From positions 383,946 through 447,945 of the forward strand of contig NZ_VDMP01000026.1 of NCBI RefSeq assembly GCF_006335005.1: a stretch of DNA of 64,000 nucleotides. The letters run 5' to 3'. Shown in pieces: positions 43,342-51,804 of the stretch; within the stretch, counting starts at the first letter, position 1, and each line of letters starts with the position of its first letter. The notes beneath the pieces were generated by a model. That model was not told the DNA's origin and made no database searches. It saw nothing but the letters and a program-made list of their open reading frames with translations. The translations under genes and the position numbers were made by a program. This DNA comes from Nocardioides albidus. Its GTDB lineage: Bacteria; Actinomycetota; Actinomycetes; Propionibacteriales; Nocardioidaceae.

Positions 43342-44787
43342 ATGTCAGCCACAACCTCGCCAGCGGCAAACCGCCGCTGGCTCGGGCTCGCGGTCATCGC
43401 CGCCGCCCAGTTCATGGTCATCATGGACACCTCGATCATCGGGGTCGCCCTGCCGAAGATGCAGGCCGAGCTCGGCTTCACCCAGGAGAACCTGTCCTGG
43501 GTCTTCAACGCCTACGTCGTCGCCCTCGGCGGGCTGCTGCTGCTCGGCGGCAAGCTCTCCGACGTCCTCGGCGCCCGTCGCGTCTTCTCGACCGGATGGG
43601 TCGTCCTGCTGGGCGGCTCCCTGGTCGCAGGCCTTGCCGGTAACGTCGAGGTCGAGCTGCTCGGCCGCGCCATCCAGGGCGCCGGATCGGCACTGATCGC
43701 GCCGGCCGCCCTCACGCTGCTCTTCATGCTGTTCGGGGCGAACCCGAAGGAGCTGCCGAAGGCCCTCGCCCTGTACGGCGCCGCCGCACCTGCCGGCGGA
43801 ACTGCCGGGGTTTTCCTCGGCGGCGTGATCACCGAGTACCTCTCCTGGCCGTGGGTGTTCTTCATCAACATCCCGATCGCCGTGGCCATCCTCGCCCTCG
43901 TCCCCAGCGTGATGCCGGCCGGTGGCGCCGCCTCGGGCCGTCGCGTCGACCTTCTCGGCGCCCTCACCGTCACCGCCGGCCTCGGCGCCGCGGTGTACGC
44001 CGTGGTCCAGGCGCCCGAGGTGGGCTGGGACTCCGGCCAGACCTGGGGCGTCCTCGCCGTCGCCGCGGTCCTGCTCGCCGGATTCGTCATCGGCCAGGCC
44101 AAGGGACGCGACCCTCTCGTGCGGCTCGGCATCTTCCGTGCCCCCAACCTCGCCGCCGCCAACCTCGCCCAGCTTCTGCTGGGCGCGGCCTGGATCCCGA
44201 TGTGGTTCTTCCTGAACCTCTACCTGCAGCAGGTCCTCGGCTACACCGCGTTCCCCAGCGGCGCGGCCCTGCTCCCGATGACCCTGCTGATCATGATCGG
44301 GATGATCGCCCTCGCACCGCGGGTGCTGGCCGCCATCGGCCCCAAGGCCGCGACCGTGACCGGCCTCGTCCTGCTCGCTGCCGGGCTGTCGTGGCTCGCA
44401 CTCATCGACCCCGACGGCTCGTACGCGGTCGACGTACTCCCGGCCTCCCTCGTGGCCGCACTGGGCATGTCACTGGCATTCATCCCCACCCTGGGCACCG
44501 CGATCGGCGCCGCCCGGCCCGAGGAGGGGGGCCTGGCCTCCGGCATCGTCAACACCAGCTACCAGATCGGCTCCGCGCTCGGCCTGGCCGTGATGACCGC
44601 CATCGCCGCAGCCAACGGCGCCGACCAGCTCGGCGACAAGGCCGCCCTTACCGACGGCTTCTCCGCCGCCTTCATCGGCGCCGCCATCGTCGCGGGCGTC
44701 GGCGCCCTGGCCACCCTCGCTCTCTTCCGCAGCGCCACGGGGGGACAGGCAGGAGCCGAGGACCAGGCCCAGCAGCTCGCCGCCTGA
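43342..44787 (+). CDS. DHA2-family MFS multidrug exporter
   Basis: A 481-residue MFS transporter of the EmrB/QacA (14-helix) kind. The first loop has the MDTSIIGVALPKMQAEL motif, and the loop GGLLLLGGKLSDVLGARRVF follows. Proton-driven efflux is expected. The ATG at 43342 follows AAGGAG. It is divergent from csoR with operators between, so copper may induce it. Its substrate is unknown; it could export a copper chelate or an unrelated drug. Confidence 0.85.
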   Translation: MSATTSPAANRRWLGLAVIAAAQFMVIMDTSIIGVALPKMQAELGFTQENLSWVFNAYVVALGGLLLLGGKLSDVLGARRVFSTGWVVLLGGSLVAGLAGNVEVELLGRAIQGAGSALIAPAALTLLFMLFGANPKELPKALALYGAAAPAGGTAGVFLGGVITEYLSWPWVFFINIPIAVAILALVPSVMPAGGAASGRRVDLLGALTVTAGLGAAVYAVVQAPEVGWDSGQTWGVLAVAAVLLAGFVIGQAKGRDPLVRLGIFRAPNLAAANLAQLLLGAAWIPMWFFLNLYLQQVLGYTAFPSGAALLPMTLLIMIGMIALAPRVLAAIGPKAATVTGLVLLAAGLSWLALIDPDGSYAVDVLPASLVAALGMSLAFIPTLGTAIGAARPEEGGLASGIVNTSYQIGSALGLAVMTAIAAANGADQLGDKAALTDGFSAAFIGAAIVAGVGALATLALFRSATGGQAGAEDQAQQLAA

Positions 44788-44873
44788 CGGCACCACCTCC
44801 GGCTCCGCCCGCGGCGCCGGACCACACCGAGCCGACCCTCGGCTCACCACACCACCGAAAGGAACGTCCTCCC

Positions 44874-45077
44874 ATGAGCGACATCAACGAGTACACCGTC
44901 CAGGGCATGACCTGCTCCAGCTGCGCGACCAAGGTCAGTGCCGCCGTCACCCAGGTTCCCGGCGTCGTCGCCACCGACGTCGACCTCGCTACCGGGACGT
45001 TGAAGGTCACCGGCCCGGACGTCGAGGACACCGCGGTCCGCACCGCGATCACCGACGCCGGCTACCAGGTCAGCTGA
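44874..45077 (+). CDS. Second HMA copper-chaperone-like protein
   Basis: A 67-residue HMA domain with GMTCSSC (residues 11-17). It begins 86 bases after the MFS gene on the same strand, with GAAAGGA upstream. It is about as similar to the first HMA as expected for paralogues, but its metal loop differs (SS for GH). It may be a second cytosolic copper carrier. Confidence 0.85.
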   Translation: MSDINEYTVQGMTCSSCATKVSAAVTQVPGVVATDVDLATGTLKVTGPDVEDTAVRTAITDAGYQVS

Positions 45078-45102
45078 CCAGCTGACCGGCTGGCCCTCCG
45101 GC

Positions 45103-45141
45103 CGACAGCGTCGCCACCGAAACCCGGTGGCGACGCTGTCG
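45103..45141 (+). terminator. Strong hairpin terminator
   Basis: A perfect 17-base-pair stem, arms 45103-45119 and 45125-45141, with a 5-base loop (AAACC). It closes the MFS/HMA transcript. Confidence 0.85.
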
Positions 45142-45191
45142 CACTTCCGAGGAAGATCACTGCGCGGCTTGCGTTCGCCTCCTCGGCCGTA

Positions 45192-45207
45192 TACGGTGGG
45201 GGGGTAT
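45192..45207. promoter_or_regulatory. CsoR operator 3
   Basis: TACGGTGGGGGGGTA (45192-45206) is the inverse of the CsoR box, TACC...CCGTA with seven C in a row. It sits 23 bases before the DUF4396 gene, which is probably copper-induced through it. Confidence 0.65.
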
Positions 45208-45229
45208 CCACCACGAGAGGCACACCGCG

Positions 45230-45829
45230 ATGAACTCCCGCAACGCCATGGCCGCCAGCGCCACCCTGCATTGCCTCACCGGCTGCGCGATCGGCGAGAT
45301 CCTCGGCCTGATGATCGGAACAGCCCTTGGCCTGAGCACCGGCGCCACAATCGCGCTCGCCGTCGGACTGGCCTTCCTGTTCGGCTACGCCCTGTCCACG
45401 CTGCCACTGATCAAGGCCGGCCTCGGCTTCGGCGCCGCGCTCAGCGTCGTCTTCGCCGCCGACACTCTGTCGATCGCCGTCATGGAGCTCGTCGACAACG
45501 TCGTCATGGCCCTCATTCCCGGAGCGATGGACTCCGGCCTGGTCAACCCGATCTTCTGGATCGGCATGATGATCGCACTCTCCGTGGCCTTCCTTGCCGC
45601 CTTCCCGGTCAACCGGTACCTCATCGACAAGGGGAAGGGCCACGCCCTCACCCACCAGTACCACCACGGCACTGAGCACGAGAACCACGCGAGCGCCGGT
45701 TCGCACGCAGATCACACCAGTCACACCTCCCCTGGGTCGCAAGCAGGCCATGGAGCCCACGCGCCGGCCGATCCGCACACTGGCGACCACTCGCCGGGCA
45801 CCTCGGACGACCACACCCATCACCACTGA
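45230..45829 (+). CDS. DUF4396 membrane protein with His-rich tail
   Basis: A 199-residue DUF4396-type membrane protein. About five helices cover residues 8-145 (for example GEILGLMIGTALGLSTGATIALAVGLAFLFGYAL). The last 45 residues are packed with His (TSHTSPGSQAGHGAHAPADPHTGDHSPGTSDDHTHHH in outline) and probably bind copper. A CsoR operator precedes it. It may be a metal importer, exporter or sensor. ATG at 45230. Confidence 0.8.
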   Translation: MNSRNAMAASATLHCLTGCAIGEILGLMIGTALGLSTGATIALAVGLAFLFGYALSTLPLIKAGLGFGAALSVVFAADTLSIAVMELVDNVVMALIPGAMDSGLVNPIFWIGMMIALSVAFLAAFPVNRYLIDKGKGHALTHQYHHGTEHENHASAGSHADHTSHTSPGSQAGHGAHAPADPHTGDHSPGTSDDHTHHH

Positions 45830-45843
45830 TCTGGAGCACGTCC

Positions 45844-45984
45844 ATGAACACGAACACCCTCGCCGCCGCCGTGATCGGATTCCTCCTCGGCGGACTCACC
45901 GTCTCGATCGCCGCCGAGCTCGAGAACGACGACAACCCTGCCCCCAGCCACGGATCCGGCATCCATCAGTCCCTCCGGGACTGA
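45844..45984 (+). CDS. Small single-pass membrane protein
   Basis: A 46-residue ORF. ATG at 45844 with CTGGAG before it. Residues 5-24 (TLAAAVIGFLLGGLTVSIAA) form one membrane helix, followed by an acidic, His-containing tail. It starts 15 bases after DUF4396 and is probably its partner. No family recognised. Confidence 0.6.
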   Translation: MNTNTLAAAVIGFLLGGLTVSIAAELENDDNPAPSHGSGIHQSLRD

Positions 45985-46203
45985 CCACAAACCCATGACG
46001 ACAGTTCTCAGGGCAACAGCGCAGAGCCCGACTGCTCGAGCCATCGCAACCTGCCTGCTTCGCTGCACCGTCGCAGCGATCACCAGGACGGGCGAATCCC
46101 CTGCGGTCGCCACCAGCACTTCACCTACCTGCTCGTACCAGCGCCGCGGATAGATCAAGAACTTCTCCCGGCCGTCTCCTCCCGGGCCGGGTTCTAGCAG
46201 CCT

Positions 46204-46599
46204 CTATTCGGACTGGAGCGACCGCAAGCACAGCTCGACCAGGCGCGTTGTCGCCGCCTCGTCTGGTGCCTTCGCTGCCGCACTGAGTGCGTGGAGGCAG
46301 TAGGCGGCGAGCTCGCCCGCCGCGATGTCGGTGCGCACCTGGCCGGCGGCTGAAACCTCGTCGAGCAGGTGTGTGAACAGCTCGTGGATGCGTTCTTCAG
46401 CGTCGACGACGTCGGCGCTCTTATGCAGCAGCGCTGACAAGTCGCGGGATCCGTGCCTGGCGCGGTAGTGGCAGATCCGGGCGTAATGGGAGAGCACGGC
46501 GTGGAGACGCTCGTCAGCCGTGCCCGAGCCGCCGGCGAACTTGGGTGACCCCCTGCCCGTCATCAGGCGACGACGCCAACAATGAGGCGGTAGCGGCAT
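46204..46599 (-). pseudogene. TetR regulator remnant (C-terminal half)
   Basis: About 130 codons that resemble only the ligand domain of a TetR regulator of the SbtR-like kind (DERLHAVLSHYARICHYRARHGSRDLSALLHKSADVVD...). The N-terminal helix-turn-helix is absent. The sequence before the homology (MPLPPHCWRRRLMTGRG) is unrelated and overlaps the region of the DUF6153 gene start on the other strand. This looks like a truncated gene, cut during an insertion or recombination. Start codon uncertain. Confidence 0.65.
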
Positions 46600-46616
46600 T
46601 GCCTAGTATCGAGTTC

Positions 46617-47087
46617 GTGAAGGACCTCCGAAGCATCGCCGGGAGCTCCCGGGCGCGCTACGCGCTCGTGGTTGCCGCACTGGCGCTCTTCGGGCTGCTC
46701 TCCATGCACGGGTGGGGCACCCATGCGGGCATGCACGCCGAATCTCGCCACTCGCCGGCCCACGTCGCGCTGCTGCACGGCGACGATCATGTGTCTGTGC
46801 TCGCGACCTCTCACTCGGGCCAGGTTCCGGGCGACGCTGCCGCGATGGACGCCGACGCGGTCACTTGCGACGACGGCTGTGACGGTTCCGGGTCGGGCGG
46901 CGGCATGGGCATGATCGGGCTGTGCATGGCGGTCCTCGGCGGACTCGTCCTGGGCCTTGCGCTGCTGCTCCTCCGTCGCTGCATCCCGCTGATGCGAACA
47001 ATGCTGCCGGCCCTCCAACATCCGATCCTGCTGAGCCGCGAGCGCGACCCACCCGACCTTCTCCGCCTCTGCGTGATCCGCTGCTGA
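46617..47087 (+). CDS. DUF6153-type exported or membrane protein
   Basis: A 156-residue protein beginning GTG at 46617. A first membrane helix (ALVVAALALFGLLSMHGWGTH) precedes a His-rich outside loop (HAGMHAESRHSPAHVALLHGDDH), and a second helix comes near the end (MIGLCMAVLGGLVLGLALLLL). This is the DUF6153 layout that accompanies copper genes. Metal binding in the loop is plausible. It converges with the TetR remnant. Confidence 0.7.
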   Translation: MKDLRSIAGSSRARYALVVAALALFGLLSMHGWGTHAGMHAESRHSPAHVALLHGDDHVSVLATSHSGQVPGDAAAMDADAVTCDDGCDGSGSGGGMGMIGLCMAVLGGLVLGLALLLLRRCIPLMRTMLPALQHPILLSRERDPPDLLRLCVIRC

Positions 47088-47100
47088 CAGTCGCCGACGA

Positions 47101-47122
47101 CGAGACACCCCGTGGTGTCTCG
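47101..47122 (+). terminator. Short hairpin
   Basis: CGAGACACC (47101-47109) pairs with GGTGTCTCG (47114-47122) around CCGT, nine perfect pairs. It sits between the DUF6153 and DUF305 genes. Probable terminator of the former. Confidence 0.6.
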
Positions 47123-47170
47123 CGTACGCCCCTGTCCGCAACCAGATCACCAGTCCAAGGAGAACCTCCC

Positions 47171-47773
47171 ATGCGCAAGACCCTGACTGCCGCCTTACTC
47201 GCGGCCTCACTGCTGACCCTCGCCGCCTGTGGCAACGACGGCGGGCACGATGGCCACAACGGTTCCAACATCCCCGTGAGCGAGGAGTTCAACCAAGCCG
47301 ACGTCGACTTTGCAACCGACATGATCCAGCATCATGCCCAGGCACTGTCGATGGTCGACCTCACCGACGGCCGCGACCTCTCGCCCGAACTGGCCGCCCT
47401 CGCCGAGCAGATCCGGATGGCCCAAGGCCCCGAGATCGAGACCATGGTCGACTGGCTCAACGAGTGGGACCAGCCGGTCCCCGAGACGATGCGCGACCAT
47501 GCCAACGCTCACGGCGACGGCGAGATGGAGATGGACTCCGACATGCCCGGCATGATGAGCCAGGAGCAGATGGACGACCTCGAAGCCGCGTCCGGCACTG
47601 AGTTCGAGCAGATGTTCCTCACCATGATGATCGAGCACCACGAGGGCGCGATCGAGATGGCCAAGACCGAGCAGGCAGACGGCGAACATCCCGACGCCAT
47701 CGCCCTGGCCGAAGAGATCGAAAAATCGCAGACTGCCGAGATCACCACGATGAACGAGCTCCTCGGCTCCTGA
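47171..47773 (+). CDS. DUF305 lipoprotein
   Basis: A 200-residue DUF305 protein. The signal peptide ends with the lipobox LAAC at about residue 20. The core has the paired His motif twice: MIQHHAQALSM and MIEHHEGAIEM, with Met-rich segments between (EMEMDSDMPGMM), a copper-loving composition. Outer-face metal binding is likely. The ATG at 47171 follows AAGGAGAA. Followed by a strong hairpin. Confidence 0.88.
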   Translation: MRKTLTAALLAASLLTLAACGNDGGHDGHNGSNIPVSEEFNQADVDFATDMIQHHAQALSMVDLTDGRDLSPELAALAEQIRMAQGPEIETMVDWLNEWDQPVPETMRDHANAHGDGEMEMDSDMPGMMSQEQMDDLEAASGTEFEQMFLTMMIEHHEGAIEMAKTEQADGEHPDAIALAEEIEKSQTAEITTMNELLGS

Positions 47774-47793
47774 CCCCTTCACGACCCGTTGGG

Positions 47794-47821
47794 TTGCGGG
47801 CAGACCCCGGTCTGCCCGCAA
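47794..47821 (+). terminator. Hairpin terminator after DUF305
   Basis: TTGCGGGCAGACC (47794-47806) and GGTCTGCCCGCAA (47809-47821) make a perfect 13-bp stem with almost no loop (CC). It separates DUF305 from the next gene. Confidence 0.75.
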
Positions 47822-47852
47822 CGGATCTGGAGCCAAGGAAGCGTGAAAACCA

Positions 47853-48689
47853 GTGCGACGAAACCTCCCCATCAGTCTGCTGGCCACTGCTCTACTTCTC
47901 GCTGGTTGTAGAGCCGAGGAGCCGGACAGTCCGGTCCCCTCGACCAGCGACGACCGCTCCGTCGGTCACATCCACGGTCTGGGAGTTGACCCAGCGGACG
48001 GCACCCTCTACGTGGCCACCCACCACGGCCTATTCCACGTCGACCGATCCGGCGAACCGCGTCGCGTCGCCGACCGCTGGCAGGACACCATGGCCTTCAC
48101 CGTCGCGGGGCCCGGCCGCTTCCTCGCCAGCGGACACCCCGATCTCCGCGAGGACCTGCCGCCTCACCTCGGGCTGATCGAATCCACCGACGCCGGCGAA
48201 ACCTGGCGACCGCTCGCACTGCAAGGTGAAGCGGACTTCCACATCCTCGAGAAGGTCGGCGACGACCTCTACGCCTACGACGCCACCAGCGGCCGCCTCC
48301 TCGTCACACAGGACCAGAAGTCGTTCACAGAGGTGGCGCAACTTCCCCTGCTCAGCATCAGCGCGGATCCCGAGGATTCGAACGGCCTGCTCGGCACAAT
48401 GAACCAGGGCCAGCTCATAGAGATCGACGCGACCACGGGTGCCACGGCAGAACGCCCCGGGCCGCCCCTCGTCCTCATCGAAACCACGTCCGAAGGTGAC
48501 GTTGTCGGCATCGACCCGGCGGGAACCATCCACGTCAGTGACGACTCCGGCGAGACGTGGACGCGACACGGCTCGATCGGTGGCCAACCAGCGGCGTTCA
48601 GCATCACCGGCACGGAGTGGTACGCCGCGACCCAGGACCAGGTCATCCGCTCCGTCGACGACGGCGACACCTGGACGAAGGTCCTATAG
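47853..48689 (+). CDS. Lipoprotein with beta-propeller (BNR-like) repeats
   Basis: A 278-residue lipoprotein. The lipobox is LAGC at residue 18. Sialidase-type repeats are visible: STDAGETWRP, SDDSGETWTRHG and SVDDGDTWTKV. This is the layout called F510_1955-family glycosylhydrolase in annotation, though no catalytic residues are evident. It often travels with DUF305 and copper genes (recollection). GTG at 47853. Role unknown. Confidence 0.75.
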   Translation: MRRNLPISLLATALLLAGCRAEEPDSPVPSTSDDRSVGHIHGLGVDPADGTLYVATHHGLFHVDRSGEPRRVADRWQDTMAFTVAGPGRFLASGHPDLREDLPPHLGLIESTDAGETWRPLALQGEADFHILEKVGDDLYAYDATSGRLLVTQDQKSFTEVAQLPLLSISADPEDSNGLLGTMNQGQLIEIDATTGATAERPGPPLVLIETTSEGDVVGIDPAGTIHVSDDSGETWTRHGSIGGQPAAFSITGTEWYAATQDQVIRSVDDGDTWTKVL

Positions 48690-48697
48690 GCGGATCC

Positions 48698-49567
48698 ATG
48701 TCCAAACACCGACTCGACTCGCGTGCCGCTGCGCGCCACGCAGCGCCTCGCGGGAGCCGCCGACTTGCCCACCGAGCCCCTCATCCGACAAGGGTCTTCG
48801 GGCTCGTCGCGCTGATGACAGCAACCCTGATCGGCGTACCCACCGCATTCATCGTCGATCTCGACACTCCCGGATCGAGCTCCGCGCCGACCGCGGAGAG
48901 ATCGCCGCAGACCACCCAGGCGCTTCCAACGCCGTCGCCCACTGCAGCGGCTGAGGCGCCCCCCTCGCTGACTCCTCGCAATGGATCACCACGCCACGCA
49001 AAAGGCGCCGTCCCCGTACCCGACCCCATCCCCGAGTCAGGCCCCGGCACCTTTCGGGTCGCACCCGCAGATCCCCAGGAAGCCGGGACCGCCACCACCT
49101 ACCGCGTGGAAGTCGAAGACGGCCTGCCCTTCGCGCCCACCGAGGTAGCAACCTTCGTGGAGGAGACGCTCTCCGACACGCGCGGCTGGAGTAGTACCGG
49201 CGAACACCGATTGGTGCGCGTCGACCACGAAGCGGACCTCAGGGTCATCCTTGCAAGTCCCGAGACAGCCGACGAACTCTGCGCGCCACTGGAAACCGAG
49301 GGCAGACTCTCCTGCCGCAACGGAGCCAACGTCGTCATCAACGCGTGGCGCTGGCGCCACGGCGCCGAGAGCTACAACAACGCGCTCACCGCCTACCGGC
49401 GCTATGTCGTCAACCACGAAACCGGCCACGCACTGGGCTATCCACACGCTGACTGCCCAGAAGCCAACGAGCCTGCGCCCGTCATGCTCCAACAGACGAT
49501 CGGGCTCGACGGCTGCCAGCCGAACCCCTGGCCAAGCCGTGTGGACCTGCGCCCGCCATCCCACTGA
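48698..49567 (+). CDS. DUF3152 metzincin-like exported protein
   Basis: A 289-residue protein. One N-terminal membrane helix (33-53) is followed by a Ser/Pro linker and a C-terminal DUF3152 domain. That domain shows HETGHALGYPH at 240-250, the HExxHxxGxxH zinc site of metzincins. Two Cys pairs may be disulphides. It starts nine bases after the beta-propeller lipoprotein and is probably co-expressed. Probable surface metallopeptidase. The 250 bases that follow contain nothing I can name. Confidence 0.8.
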   Translation: MSKHRLDSRAAARHAAPRGSRRLAHRAPHPTRVFGLVALMTATLIGVPTAFIVDLDTPGSSSAPTAERSPQTTQALPTPSPTAAAEAPPSLTPRNGSPRHAKGAVPVPDPIPESGPGTFRVAPADPQEAGTATTYRVEVEDGLPFAPTEVATFVEETLSDTRGWSSTGEHRLVRVDHEADLRVILASPETADELCAPLETEGRLSCRNGANVVINAWRWRHGAESYNNALTAYRRYVVNHETGHALGYPHADCPEANEPAPVMLQQTIGLDGCQPNPWPSRVDLRPPSH

Positions 49568-49817
49568 CCGCCGCCCCAAAGCCTGTGTGCCATGGGGCGA
49601 ATTGGCACCTTCGCGGACCTCGCAACCTCCAGACCGGACGGGCTTCATTCGGGGCGACGGCCAACCGCCACTGCATCTCGACAGGAGGCGACCAGTTGAG
49701 GCATCGTCCGGGGCATCGCAGGTGAGCGTGGGTTCCGTGAACGTGAGCGTCCGCAACGGCTGACACGCCGACGGATGCTCAGGTTCCGCGCAGAAGCGTC
49801 AATATTCGCGCGAACTT

Positions 49818-51308
49818 CTAAAGGGCTCCTGTCATGCGTCCGGTGGTGTCGAAGAGTTCGAGCTCGGCGGGATGCATCTGGTGCTGGACGACGAAGGAGC
49901 GGTTCTTGATCCGCCACAATCCCTGGCCGGTGCCGAGCGTGGGGATCAGTGACTGCTCGGTGCCAGTGAGCCCCAGTGCCGCCGACGTTGCACCGAGCTG
50001 GTCGGCTTCCTGGCGGTAGACGATGCGGGTCTCGGCGTTCGCTAGGAGCGACGAGGCGAGCGCGCGCATGGCGGAGCCGGAGTCGCCGACGTTGTCGAGG
50101 TCGGTGAGCTTGTGGAAGATCAGCATGTTCGCGATCCCGTAGTGCCGCGCGAGGCGCCAGTGAGCGTCCATCCGGCGCAGCAGGGCGGGGTGAGACATGA
50201 GGCGCCAGGCCTCGTCGTACACGACCCAGCGCTGGCCGCCGTTCGGATCGAGCAACGCGGATTCCATCCACGCCGATGCGCAGGTCATCAACACCGAGAT
50301 GAGGGTGGCGTTCTCGGTGACGCGGGATAGGTCGAGGGAGATCATCGGGAGGCTCGGGTCGAACGCCACCGTGGAGGGGCCGTCGAAGAGCCCGGCGAGG
50401 TCGCCCGCGACGAGGCGCCGGAGTGCGTGACCGACGAGTCGTCCGTCTTCCGTGAGTCGTCCATCGGGGTCGTCGGTCGGATCGGGTGTGAGCAGTCGGT
50501 CGACGACCATCGGGAGGACGGGTATGTCGGCGCCGCGCACGGTGCGGTCGATGGCGATGTCGACGGCCGTGTGCTCGAGTGGGGTGAGCCGGCGTTCGAG
50601 CACGGTTTCCGCCAGGGCGCCGACGAGGTCGCGGCGACGGGATGCGACCTGGCTGGCCCACTGGGCGTCGTCGTATCCGGACGGACGGTGGCCTTCGTCG
50701 AGCGGGTTCAGGCGGTTGGCCATGCCATGGCCGAGCGCGATGGCCCGTCCGCCGACGGCTTCTGCGACGGCGGTGTGCTCGCCCTTGGGGTCGCCGGGGA
50801 CGTAGACGTGGCGGCCGAACGGGATCGCCCTTGTGTAGAGGCTCTTGGCGAGGCAGGACTTGCCGGAGCCGACGATCCCGGCGAGGACGAGGTTCGGTGC
50901 GGTGATGAGGCCGCGCGCGTAGAGGATCCAGGGGTCGTAGACGAATGAACTACCGGAGTAGAGGTCTTGGCCGACGAACACTCCTTCGCTGCCGAGTCCG
51001 CCTTCGGCGAGGAAGGGGTACCCGCCCGCCAGGGTCGCCGAGGTGTCCTGGTGGCGTGGCACGCGGAATCGTCCGGGAGTCCGCAGTGCGGCGGGGCCGG
51101 ATTCGCCGGCGCGGGGGAGCGTCACGGTCGCACGCTTCTCCGCTGACAGTTCTTCGGCCTTGCGCTTGGCGTCGGCGCGCCGGGCTTCGCGGTCGGCGGA
51201 CAGGAGCTCTCGCGCCGCGGCCTTGCGGAGCCTGCGGTCGTGCCGCCGTTCTCGTCTCGGTGAGACGAGAACGGCGGAGTGGAGGCGCCCGTCCCGCCAC
51301 CCGGTCAC
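49818..51308 (-). CDS. VirB4-type conjugation ATPase (C-terminal half)
   Basis: A 496-residue ATPase of the type IV secretion VirB4/TraC kind. Walker A is AGIVGSGKS at 143-151, and the Walker B segment is QRWVVYDEAWRLM. It lacks the N-terminal half of VirB4; the SCO6880 gene upstream probably supplies that. The GTG at 51308 overlaps the stop of the 135-residue gene (GTGA), which settles the start over longer frames. It energises transfer. Confidence 0.82.
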   Translation of the reverse strand: MTGWRDGRLHSAVLVSPRRERRHDRRLRKAAARELLSADREARRADAKRKAEELSAEKRATVTLPRAGESGPAALRTPGRFRVPRHQDTSATLAGGYPFLAEGGLGSEGVFVGQDLYSGSSFVYDPWILYARGLITAPNLVLAGIVGSGKSCLAKSLYTRAIPFGRHVYVPGDPKGEHTAVAEAVGGRAIALGHGMANRLNPLDEGHRPSGYDDAQWASQVASRRRDLVGALAETVLERRLTPLEHTAVDIAIDRTVRGADIPVLPMVVDRLLTPDPTDDPDGRLTEDGRLVGHALRRLVAGDLAGLFDGPSTVAFDPSLPMISLDLSRVTENATLISVLMTCASAWMESALLDPNGGQRWVVYDEAWRLMSHPALLRRMDAHWRLARHYGIANMLIFHKLTDLDNVGDSGSAMRALASSLLANAETRIVYRQEADQLGATSAALGLTGTEQSLIPTLGTGQGLWRIKNRSFVVQHQMHPAELELFDTTGRMTGAL

Positions 51309-51712
51309 AGCGACATCCCCGGCTGGTGTGTGGAGCGCTGAACTGAAGCGAATGCGGCGTAGTCGCGGATGTCGTAGGCGATCGTCGCCTCGATCTCGTG
51401 CGCCCGATCCACGCATTCGGCGACCTGGTGGATCATCTCGGCGGCGCGATGCAGCTCCCAGGACTCCCTGTACGACGCGGCGCGCCCGGCGTTGGCATCG
51501 CCGTTCATCCAGGCCTGCTTGCGAGTCGGCCCGTCGTGGAACTCGCCGAGTTGGTGCAGCGACTGGCTCAGGGATGCGAGGGCGGAACTGATGGAACCCA
51601 GAACCGCGTAGATCGCGGTCGGATCGTCGATCGTTCGCGTCGCGTGAGCAAGGCCGCGGACTGCTTCCCGGAGTTCGTCGGCGTCGGCGACCGGGTCGTT
51701 GAAGGTAGGCAT
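51305..51712 (-). CDS. Hypothetical protein coupled to virB4
   Basis: A 135-residue helical protein I do not recognise (ADADELREAVRGLAHATRT and IHQVAECVDRAHEIEATIAYDI). The ATG at 51712 follows GAGGAG. It overlaps the VirB4-type gene by four bases. No membrane segment. Probable accessory transfer protein. Confidence 0.65.
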   Translation of the reverse strand: MPTFNDPVADADELREAVRGLAHATRTIDDPTAIYAVLGSISSALASLSQSLHQLGEFHDGPTRKQAWMNGDANAGRAASYRESWELHRAAEMIHQVAECVDRAHEIEATIAYDIRDYAAFASVQRSTHQPGMSL

Positions 51713-51804
51713 CGGTGGCTCCTCTGATCGATGATCTTTCGTCGATCAGGTGCGCACGTCCTGCCGTGCCGTGCTGACCCTCATCGGTCAGCCGGGGACG
51801 CCTG

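Noticed and set aside
34840-49790. Short shared string CTCAGGTTC near both cargo edges as a target-site duplication
   Set aside because: Nine bases with no flanking similarity can occur by chance, and neither copy lies exactly at a gene boundary.
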